A stretch of 6,512 nt of DNA from Desulfobacula sp. (lineage in GTDB: Bacteria > Desulfobacterota > Desulfobacteria > Desulfobacterales > Desulfobacteraceae), in assembly GCF_021107415.1 (NCBI RefSeq), contig NZ_JAIOSW010000502.1:1-6512 (forward strand), written 5' to 3'. This document shows positions 1 through 5,271 of this stretch, one piece after another. Each line of letters opens with the position of its first letter. Position 1 is the stretch's first letter. The notes below the pieces were generated by a model. It was not told the DNA's origin. It ran no database searches and saw nothing but the letters and a program-made list of their open reading frames with translations. A program made the translations under genes and the position numbers.

Positions 1-92
1 CACGGGTGAGACCGGCAAAGCTTTTGGATAATGGGTTCTCGTTTCAACATGAAACACTTTTGCCTGCATTCAAAGATGTGCTTGGCAGATAG
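1..92 (+). CDS. C-terminal end of a TIGR01777-type SDR epimerase (partial, 5' end outside window)
   Basis: The frame starting at base 3 is open from the left edge and ends at TAG 90-92, giving 29 residues. They include RPAKLLDNGFSFQH, then a short helix-like tail ending LPAFKDVLGR. This matches the end of TIGR01777/YfcH-type short-chain dehydrogenase-like proteins (C-terminal DUF1731 region), where a Pro, a Leu-Leu pair, 'GF.F' and a final 'AL.D.L' helix are typical. Those proteins are putative NAD(P)-binding nucleotide-sugar epimerase-like enzymes of unclear substrate. Only the tail is visible, so the Rossmann glycine motif cannot be checked. The other two + frames hit stops within the first 32 bases. 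The assignment rests on recall of the family's tail pattern and is moderately sure; that a gene ends here is more certain than its name. Confidence 0.6.
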   Translation, partial: RVRPAKLLDNGFSFQHETLLPAFKDVLGR

Positions 93-150
93 AATTTATA
101 TTTTTCAAATGAAAAACAACGAACACAAATAATTTTAAGAGTGCCTAATA
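93..150. other. short AT-rich intergenic gap
   Basis: These 58 bases separate the upstream stop (90-92) from the membrane protein start at 151. The stretch is rich in A and T and carries a weak purine-rich ribosome binding site, AAGAG at 137-141, nine bases before the ATG. I see no convincing terminator hairpin and no clear -35/-10 pair, so the membrane protein may be read through from the upstream gene or use a promoter I cannot identify. Confidence 0.5.
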
Positions 151-1254
151 ATGAATATCAAATTAAAAATACTATTTTCCATATTAATGATCACAGCCCT
201 TGTTTTTGGATTCATTCATATTTATTTCCCGGCAGATAATTATAGTTTTGAAAGGCTTCATATTTTTCTTTTTAATCTTTGTACCGGTGGCACCATCCTT
301 TTGTATTACACACAGGGCAGGGTGAAAATCTCCAAAACCATCAAATTTTTTTTCTTGTGCTCGTTAATTTATGCTTTTTCTGCTTTTTTTAAAGTCTATC
401 CTATAACCATTCTTATCTCGGTTCCGTTGTTTGTGCTGGTGGAAAAAATTCGCGTTGAGAAATTCTCACTTGTTCCAATACAGTTTATCAGCCTTAAAGA
501 ACCAGTAGCAGAAAAATTTCACCAGGCATCTTTGCTATGCCTTTCCATGGGGATTGTCATGGCATCCCTGGTTATTTTGAATAATGAATATTTCAAGTTT
601 GTGACCATGGAAAAGCTGACCCTGAACACATTTTTTTTGGGATTTTCTTTTCCTTTGTCATTGATCACGCTTTCTCTGGTCTTTTCAATGTTAAAAAAAA
701 TAGAAGGATCGTCAGCCAAGGTAGTGATGGAGGTTTGTTTCTGGACCATTACCCTTGGGGTGATCATCTTCTTTATTTTCATTTTATTTGAAAAGTTTAT
801 CCCCCAGATTTTTATAACATCCGCACTTTTCACAGCAGTCGTTATAGTGTTTTTACTTTATACAAAGTTTGCACATAATATTCAGCAGAAACTCTTTTTA
901 ACTTCTGGAATCGGATTTTTGATTTTGACGGCCATTTCCGGCATTGTATATATCTGCATGCAGATGTCTGAAGGATATGATCCCCAAAAAATAAAATGGT
1001 TGCTTCACATGCATGTATTTGCCTCTTTATACGGCTGGAACCTTTGCGGCCTGTCTGTCATCTGCAGGTTTGATGATTTTCCAATAAAACTGCATTCTGT
1101 CACAGTGATAGGCATTCACTGGCTGACAGCCATTGTTTTCGCACCATTGGGCGTTTTTTACTCTTGGTTTGCAATCCTTGCCATTATTGGATATTCTTTT
1201 ATTACGCTGACCCTGTTTTTTAGCAGTAATAAGAGGAAAATTGCAGATGAATAA
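151..1254 (+). CDS. polytopic inner-membrane protein, possibly heme-copper-oxidase-like, function unknown
   Basis: This is a 367-residue, very hydrophobic protein. By eye it has about 11-12 membrane segments, near residues 7-25, 35-55, 64-80, 83-100, 126-145, 157-180, 193-213, 216-237, 248-271, 283-304, 317-336 and 337-357. I do not recognise the family with certainty. Two histidine-bearing helices stand out. One is 'RLHIFLFN' (H37). The other is 'LLHMHVFASLYGW' (H286, H288), which recalls the H-x-H followed by Gly-Trp pattern of small heme-copper-oxidase subunit I-like or NorB-like proteins. H315 and H323 lie in the next helix. That suggests heme or metal binding, but the canonical copper-site motif is not evident. 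The ATG at 151 is preceded by a weak AAGAG. The 3' end overlaps the next gene by 8 bases (ATGAATAA), so translation of the two is probably coupled. The C-terminus is short and basic (NKRK). Coding is well supported; function is not. Confidence 0.8.
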   Translation: MNIKLKILFSILMITALVFGFIHIYFPADNYSFERLHIFLFNLCTGGTILLYYTQGRVKISKTIKFFFLCSLIYAFSAFFKVYPITILISVPLFVLVEKIRVEKFSLVPIQFISLKEPVAEKFHQASLLCLSMGIVMASLVILNNEYFKFVTMEKLTLNTFFLGFSFPLSLITLSLVFSMLKKIEGSSAKVVMEVCFWTITLGVIIFFIFILFEKFIPQIFITSALFTAVVIVFLLYTKFAHNIQQKLFLTSGIGFLILTAISGIVYICMQMSEGYDPQKIKWLLHMHVFASLYGWNLCGLSVICRFDDFPIKLHSVTVIGIHWLTAIVFAPLGVFYSWFAILAIIGYSFITLTLFFSSNKRKIADE

Positions 1255-2236
1255 CCGGGAAAAACTTAAGCGTTTTTTAAGCCTTTTTTCAAGCAGTTCA
1301 AAAGTGCTTGTGGTGATCAATGCTGATCCCGATGCCATTGCCAGTGCCATGGCGGTTAAAAGATTGCTGTGGCGAAAGGTCAACGAGGTGTCCATTGCCC
1401 ATTTTAACAAGATCAGCCGGCCGGATAACCTCGCCATGATTGAATATACAGAGCCTGGACTGATAGCTCTTGATGAGATAGATAAACAAGATTTTAATAG
1501 ATTTGTGGTGGTGGACTCCCAGCCCGACCATAATGAACGGTTTGCCGAATTTAACTATGATGCCATTATCGATCACCATCCTCTTACCTGTGAGGATGCA
1601 ACATACGTTGATATTCGACCGGATTATGGCGCTTGCTCCACCATTATGACACAATACCTTAAATCAAAAAAAATAAAACCCTCTCCCAGGCTTGCAGCAG
1701 CCCTGATGCTGGGGATTAAAACCGATACATCCGATTTTACCCGGCAGGCAGGCCTGAAGGATATCAAGGCATTTCAATACCTTTATCAGTTTGCGGATAA
1801 TAATATTGTCACCAAGGTTGAAAGAACGGCATTGACCCAGGAAGATCTCGAATTTGTAGGACATGCCATAAAACAAAGAAAAGTGATTAACAATCGTGTT
1901 TTTTTCCATGCGGGAAACATCACCAAACCCGATGAACTGGTGGTTGTGGCAGATTTTTTTTTAACTCTTGCAAGGATTAACTGGAGTGTTATTTCCGGTG
2001 TTTATGAAAAAAAACTGATCATTATTATTCGAAATGACGGATTAAGAAAAGGTGCGGGAAATACGGCAAAAGAAGCGTTTTCCATGTATGGTTCAGCCGG
2101 GGGCCATAAGACAATGGCCAGGGCAGAGCTTGGGTTAAAGCTGATTCGAAAACAGATCAAAGCCGTTAACAAAAAAGCCCTTGGAGACTGGATCATATCG
2201 GTTATTGAGAAGACAGCCGGTAAGAAAATAGCATAA
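1247..2236 (+). CDS. DHH/DHHA1-family phosphoesterase (NrnA-like)
   Basis: The 329-residue protein, counted from ATG 1247, belongs to the DHH phosphoesterase superfamily. Cytosolic members hydrolyse short oligoribonucleotides, cyclic dinucleotides or pAp with Mn2+. The DHH domain spans roughly residues 18-165: a motif I variant 'NADPDAIAS' (D27, D29), 'VVVDS' (D90), the signature 'DHHP' (D109-H110-H111) and 'GIKTDTSDF' (D160). The DHHA1 domain occupies about 220-325, with the substrate-binding 'GSAGGHKTMARA' (G285-G286-H287). The length fits NrnA-type proteins. In motif I the usual first metal-ligand histidine appears to be replaced by a hydrophobic residue (V23), so activity may differ from true NrnA. 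A TTG at 1241 is also in frame, but ATG 1247 lies ten bases after AGAGG (1232-1236) and is preferred. The start overlaps the upstream stop; the next gene begins 14 bases after this stop. Family is sure, substrate is not. Confidence 0.9.
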   Translation: MNNREKLKRFLSLFSSSSKVLVVINADPDAIASAMAVKRLLWRKVNEVSIAHFNKISRPDNLAMIEYTEPGLIALDEIDKQDFNRFVVVDSQPDHNERFAEFNYDAIIDHHPLTCEDATYVDIRPDYGACSTIMTQYLKSKKIKPSPRLAAALMLGIKTDTSDFTRQAGLKDIKAFQYLYQFADNNIVTKVERTALTQEDLEFVGHAIKQRKVINNRVFFHAGNITKPDELVVVADFFLTLARINWSVISGVYEKKLIIIIRNDGLRKGAGNTAKEAFSMYGSAGGHKTMARAELGLKLIRKQIKAVNKKALGDWIISVIEKTAGKKIA

Positions 2237-2243
2237 TTTTTTT

Positions 2244-2250
2244 AAAGAGG
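2244..2250 (+). promoter_or_regulatory. ribosome binding site abutting a non-ATG start
   Basis: AAAGAGG is the only good Shine-Dalgarno match before the PAS-LuxR gene, yet it touches the TTG at 2251 with no spacer. Normal spacing of 5-9 bases would point to ATC 2257 (6 bases), or with 3 bases to ATT 2254, both rare start codons. The first in-frame ATG, at 2329, lies inside the PAS domain and has no ribosome binding site. Confidence 0.5.
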
Positions 2251-3132
2251 TTGATTATCAAACAAAAGCCTGACAGAGCAAAAGCATTATCCACCAGTGA
2301 ACAACGGTACCGGACCCTTGTTGAAACCATGGGGGACGGGCTAAGCGAAATTGATGAAAATCAGGTCACAACCTATGCCAATGAGATGCTTTGTCAAATG
2401 TGGGGACGTTCCAGGAATGAAATCATTGGAAAAAAAGTGGATCAATTTTTAGATGATGATAATAAGAAAATTCTTTCCCAGCAACTTGAAAAACGACGAA
2501 AAGGGGAGAGAAGACCTTATGAAATTATCTGGACAAAAAAAGACGGGTCTAAACTTCATACCATTATGACCCCAACCCCTTATTTTGATTCCAAGGGCAG
2601 TTTTAAAGGCAGCTTTGCGGTCATCACGGATATTTCAAAGCAGAAAAAAGAGAGAAGCCTGCTTGAGATGATGGTAAAACAGAGAACCCGGGAGCTTGAG
2701 GATAAAACAAAAAGCCTTGAGGAAGTGAATACAGCCTTAAGAGTCCTGTTAAGGAAAAGAGAAGAAGATAAAAGTATCCTTGAAGAAAGAATGCTGTTAA
2801 ATGTCAGGGAACTGGTTATACCCTATATTGAAAGAATGAGACAAGCACCGCTCAATGAAAGGCAGGAAGGATGCCTGGATATCATGGAATCAACTTTGAA
2901 CGACATTGTTTCCCCGTTTTTACATAAGTTTTCCCTGGAATTTTTAAATCTCACACCATCTGAAATCAAGGTAGCCAACCTGGTAAAATTTGGGAAGACA
3001 ACCAAGGAAATAGCGCATATTTTAAATTTATCCGGGAAAACCATTGAATTCTATCGCAAGAGTATCCGGAAAAAGATTGGAATCACAAATAAAAATATAA
3101 ATCTTAGAACTTTTTTGTTTACCACCAAATAA
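2251..3132 (+). CDS. PAS domain - coiled coil - LuxR-type HTH transcriptional regulator
   Basis: This is a cytosolic one-component regulator of about 293 residues. Residues 17-130 form a PAS fold: it opens 'EQRYRTLVETMGDGL', has 'ANEMLCQMWGRSRNEIIGK' in the middle and ends 'GSFAVITDISKQKK', the usual PAS/PAC exit. A charged helical linker at about 130-185, rich in Lys, Glu and Leu, looks like a coiled coil for dimerisation. Residues 232-293 are a GerE/LuxR helix-turn-helix: 'LTPSEIKVANLVKFGKTTKEI' then 'LSGKTIEFYRKSIRKKIGI'. There is no receiver, kinase or sigma-54 ATPase domain and no membrane segment, so the PAS domain presumably senses a ligand or redox state directly. The start is uncertain: TTG 2251 directly follows AAAGAGG, and the frame upstream is open only back to 2224. 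It lies 14 bases after the phosphoesterase and immediately before the TRAP receptor operon, so it is the natural candidate to control that operon (inference). Confidence 0.88.
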   Translation: MIIKQKPDRAKALSTSEQRYRTLVETMGDGLSEIDENQVTTYANEMLCQMWGRSRNEIIGKKVDQFLDDDNKKILSQQLEKRRKGERRPYEIIWTKKDGSKLHTIMTPTPYFDSKGSFKGSFAVITDISKQKKERSLLEMMVKQRTRELEDKTKSLEEVNTALRVLLRKREEDKSILEERMLLNVRELVIPYIERMRQAPLNERQEGCLDIMESTLNDIVSPFLHKFSLEFLNLTPSEIKVANLVKFGKTTKEIAHILNLSGKTIEFYRKSIRKKIGITNKNINLRTFLFTTK

Positions 3133-3157
3133 CAGGTATATTTCATACCTGTTATTT
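3127..3157 (+). terminator. perfect 13-bp hairpin over the regulator stop codon (possible terminator)
   Basis: AAATAACAGGTAT (3127-3139) pairs perfectly with ATACCTGTTATTT (3145-3157) around a 5-base loop. The left arm contains the regulator's TAA stop. The stem is strong in length but AT-rich, and is followed by CCC rather than a run of T, so it is a weak intrinsic terminator at best. It may instead protect the mRNA end or act in an attenuation switch, because its loop and left arm also pair with 3161-3172. Confidence 0.55.
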
Positions 3158-3172
3158 CCCTGAAATATACCT
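3134..3172 (+). promoter_or_regulatory. alternative 12-bp hairpin competing with the 3127-3157 stem
   Basis: AGGTATATTTCA (3134-3145) is perfectly complementary to TGAAATATACCT (3161-3172), with a 15-base loop. The left arm overlaps the left arm and loop of the 13-bp hairpin, so only one of the two can form in RNA at a time. As DNA, the same bases are two inverted copies of a 12-mer that could serve as a paired operator. It lies 72 bases before the TRAP receptor start, where a cis-regulatory element is expected. Confidence 0.5.
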
Positions 3173-3173
3173 C

Positions 3174-3202
3174 TTGCGGACTAATTTTGTACAGGATATG
3201 AA
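3174..3202 (+). promoter_or_regulatory. weak candidate sigma-70 promoter for the TRAP receptor operon
   Basis: TTGCGG (3174-3179) and TATGAA (3197-3202) are separated by 17 bases and match the -35 and -10 consensus at 3/6 and 4/6 positions. The match is poor and could be chance. It is listed because it lies just downstream of the inverted repeats and about 40 bases before the receptor start. No sigma-54 GG/GC pattern is visible here. Confidence 0.2.
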
Positions 3203-3243
3203 AGAGGTCAGGCAATTAATTTAACCTAAAGGAGATCATTAAA

Positions 3244-4251
3244 ATGAAAAAACTATCGTATTTTTGGATTATTCCCGTTTTTTTAAGTGCATTTTTCTTT
3301 ACTTCAATTCTTCATGCCAAACCCATTAAATTAACCTATTCCAATTTTTTTCCACCAACGCACATTCAAAGCAAACTGGCCCAGTCATGGTGTGATGAAG
3401 TAAAAAAACGTACCAATGGAGCTGTTATTGTAGAATATTACCCGGCACAGACCCTGACAAAAGCCAAACAGGTTTATAACGGCGTGGTTTCGGGAATGTC
3501 GGATCTTGGGCTCTGCTTGTTCGGGTATACACGGGGCCGCTTCCCGCTCATGGAAGCCGTAGATCTTCCACTTGGGTATAAAACCGGTATGGTTGCAACA
3601 ATCGTCGCCAATGCGGTTTATGAAAAATTTAAGCCCAAAGAACTGGATGATGTCAAGGTAATGTATCTCCATGCCCATGGCCCCGGTCTTTTATATACCA
3701 AGGAAAAACCTGTGCATGTAATGGATGACTTGAAGGGGATAAAAATCAGGTCCCACTGCACAACTGCAAAAGTTGTCAAAGCGCTTGGCGGTATACCGGT
3801 CACCATGCCAATGCCTGAACTCTATCAAAGTCTTCAAAAAGGCGTGGTGGAAGGAGCGATTTATCCGATGGAAGTAAACAAAGGATGGAGAATGGCAGAT
3901 GTCGTCAAATACGGCACATTTGATTATCCCATTGCCAATACCTCTACATTTTTTGTTGTTATGAATAAAAACAAATGGGCCGGCCTGCCCGATGATGTAA
4001 GAAGTATCATTACAGAAATTAATAAAATTTGGACTGTTAAACACGGGGAAGCCTGGGATACAAGTGATGCTGAAGGTGAAGAATTTTTGATTTCAAAGGG
4101 AGGAAAACTGATCACATTAACAGAACAAGAAGGTAAAAAGTGGAAAACAGCCATAGAACCCGTTATTGATGGTTATATACAAAAAACAGAAGAAAAGGGC
4201 CTTCCGGCCGGGGCAGCCGTGGAATTTATAAAAAGATTCCTGGAAAATTAA
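3244..4251 (+). CDS. TRAP transporter periplasmic solute-binding protein, DctP type
   Basis: This 335-residue protein is the extracytoplasmic receptor of a TRAP (tripartite ATP-independent periplasmic) transporter, which imports organic acids using an ion gradient. A signal peptide is clear: MKK, a hydrophobic core at residues 5-22, and an Ala-x-Ala-like site 'LHA|KP' at 25/26. The mature protein has the family's order of motifs: 'IKLTYSNFFPPTH', 'GVVSGMSDLG' near 80-89, the central 'LKGIKIRS' with the conserved ligand-binding Arg (R169), and 'PMPELYQSLQKGVVEGA' (189-205) followed by 'KGWRMADVVKY'. Length is normal. An AAAGGAG (3228-3234) nine bases before the ATG is a strong ribosome binding site. 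The hydrolase follows after 35 bases. No DctQ or DctM membrane subunits are in the window; they may lie downstream of the ligase, or the receptor may be an orphan. The substrate cannot be read from the sequence; the neighbouring CoA ligase makes an aromatic or other organic acid a reasonable guess. Confidence 0.93.
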   Translation: MKKLSYFWIIPVFLSAFFFTSILHAKPIKLTYSNFFPPTHIQSKLAQSWCDEVKKRTNGAVIVEYYPAQTLTKAKQVYNGVVSGMSDLGLCLFGYTRGRFPLMEAVDLPLGYKTGMVATIVANAVYEKFKPKELDDVKVMYLHAHGPGLLYTKEKPVHVMDDLKGIKIRSHCTTAKVVKALGGIPVTMPMPELYQSLQKGVVEGAIYPMEVNKGWRMADVVKYGTFDYPIANTSTFFVVMNKNKWAGLPDDVRSIITEINKIWTVKHGEAWDTSDAEGEEFLISKGGKLITLTEQEGKKWKTAIEPVIDGYIQKTEEKGLPAGAAVEFIKRFLEN

Positions 4252-4286
4252 AATCAGCATCCATATTAATCAAGGAGCGGGTGTAA

Positions 4287-5237
4287 ATGGAAAAAAAAAC
4301 ATTAAATTTACGTCAGGCAGACAGTGTCGAGATTATAACCCTTGTAGATAATTATTCAGATGTTCTTTTACAGGGCAGCAAGACCGTCATCCGCCCTCCC
4401 CTTGCCAGGGAGGGCGTCATTCCAAAAAATACTCTGTTGGCAGAACATGGTCTTTCTCTTCTGGTGAAGGTTCGGGCAAATGGAAAGACACATTCCATCG
4501 TACTTGATACAGGCTATACAAATGTGGCAGTTCCTTACAACCTTGACTATCTGGGGCTGACACTGGAAGAGGTTGAGGCAGTAGTTCTCAGTCACGGCCA
4601 TATGGATCATGTCGGGGCATTAAAGGAAATTATTGCTTTGACCGGGGCAGGGACAAAACTCGTCCTGCATCCGGATGTTTTTCACCCCCGTGTCATTCAA
4701 TTCACTGTAGAACAATTATCTTTCCCTGCGTTTCCATCCAGGGATGAGCTTAAAGACTGGGGAGCCGATGTGGTGGAAAATAAAAAACCGCTTCTGCTGG
4801 GGCAGGGATCTATTCTGGTTACGGGTGAAGTTTCCCGGACCACTTCATTTGAAAAAGGAATGCCGGGAGCCCTGATCAAATATAATGACGAGTTTATTTC
4901 AGATACATTTAAAGATGACCAGTCTCTAGTCATAGATCTTGGTAATAAGGGACTGGTTGTAATTTCCGGATGCGCCCACGCCGGCATCATAAATTCTGTT
5001 TTATATGCCGGGGAATTAACCGGTAACAAGAAAATTCATGCTGTAATCGGAGGGTTCCATTTGAGTGGAGCGATTATGGAACCCTCCATTGAGCCCACAA
5101 TTGAAGAAATGAAAAAGATGGCGGTACAGGTGATTTCTCCAATGCATTGTACCGGGTTCAAGGCAATTACACGGTTTGCCGAGGAAATGCCCGATGCCTT
5201 TATTCTAAACAGTGTTGGCAGCAGGATCACACTTTAG
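4287..5237 (+). CDS. metallo-beta-lactamase-fold hydrolase, COG1237 type (dihydropterin/RFA-P synthase-like)
   Basis: A 316-residue cytosolic enzyme of the metallo-beta-lactamase superfamily. The metal site is visible: 'VVLSHGHMDHVGAL' gives H103-x-H105-x-D107-H108, 'ISGCAHAGI' supplies H231, and 'SPMHCTG' supplies H288. The early 'LLAEHGLSLLV' (H54) and 'IVLDTG' (D74) fit the subfamily often annotated as 7,8-dihydropterin-6-yl-methyl-4-(beta-D-ribofuranosyl)aminobenzene 5'-phosphate synthase-like (COG1237). That name derives from an archaeal homologue and should not be taken literally here. There is no signal peptide. AAGGAG at 4272-4277 lies nine bases before the ATG. It sits 35 bases after the TRAP receptor and 34 before the ligase, so it is probably co-transcribed; a role in hydrolysing a thioester, lactone or phosphoester intermediate is possible but unproven. 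The gene has nine consecutive A at codons 2-5 and two perfect internal inverted repeats (4392-4416, 5049-5087). Confidence 0.9.
   Translation: MEKKTLNLRQADSVEIITLVDNYSDVLLQGSKTVIRPPLAREGVIPKNTLLAEHGLSLLVKVRANGKTHSIVLDTGYTNVAVPYNLDYLGLTLEEVEAVVLSHGHMDHVGALKEIIALTGAGTKLVLHPDVFHPRVIQFTVEQLSFPAFPSRDELKDWGADVVENKKPLLLGQGSILVTGEVSRTTSFEKGMPGALIKYNDEFISDTFKDDQSLVIDLGNKGLVVISGCAHAGIINSVLYAGELTGNKKIHAVIGGFHLSGAIMEPSIEPTIEEMKKMAVQVISPMHCTGFKAITRFAEEMPDAFILNSVGSRITL
4392..4416 (+). repeat. 9-bp GC-rich inverted repeat inside the hydrolase gene
   Basis: CGCCCTCCC (4392-4400) and GGGAGGGCG (4408-4416) are perfect reverse complements with a 7-base loop, about 105 bases into the coding sequence (codons 36-44). 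All but one base pair in each arm is G-C, so the RNA hairpin would be stable. It has no T run and lies within coding sequence; one such 9-bp repeat in a window this size is not far from chance. Confidence 0.6.
5049..5087 (+). repeat. 12-bp perfect inverted repeat inside the hydrolase gene
   Basis: GGAGGGTTCCAT (5049-5060) and ATGGAACCCTCC (5076-5087) are perfect reverse complements separated by 15 bases. They encode parts of 'GGFHLSGAIMEPS' near the C-terminal part of the hydrolase, with no stop codon or T run following. A perfect 12-bp match this close together is rarer than expected by chance, but protein constraint could contribute. Confidence 0.65.
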
Positions 5238-5257
5238 CAATATTCCAAATCATTAAT

Positions 5258-5263
5258 AAAGGA
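5258..5263 (+). promoter_or_regulatory. ribosome binding site that decides the ligase start
   Basis: AAAGGA overlaps the first in-frame ATG (5263) and lies eight bases before the second one (5272). A ribosome bound here would therefore start at 5272, not 5263, giving a protein that begins MNHQEYWNP. Confidence 0.6.
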
Positions 5264-5271
5264 TGGGTACA

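Noticed and set aside
1027..1654. Minus-strand open frames opposite the membrane protein and phosphoesterase
   Set aside because: They are antisense shadows of well-supported genes, with no ribosome binding sites or recognisable motifs.
1954..1962. Nine-T run in the phosphoesterase as a programmed slippage site
   Set aside because: It encodes ordinary Phe-Phe-Leu within a continuous conserved domain, and similar T runs occur in the membrane protein gene; nothing indicates a functional alternative frame.
3132..3152. lux box-like operator (ACAGGT and ACCTGT half sites)
   Set aside because: The half sites are in the reverse order of a true lux box (ACCTGT then ACAGGT), and the regulator has a PAS domain, not an autoinducer-binding domain.
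3150..3180. Sigma-54 promoter before the TRAP receptor
   Set aside because: A TTGC is present at 3174-3177, but the required GG about ten bases upstream is missing.
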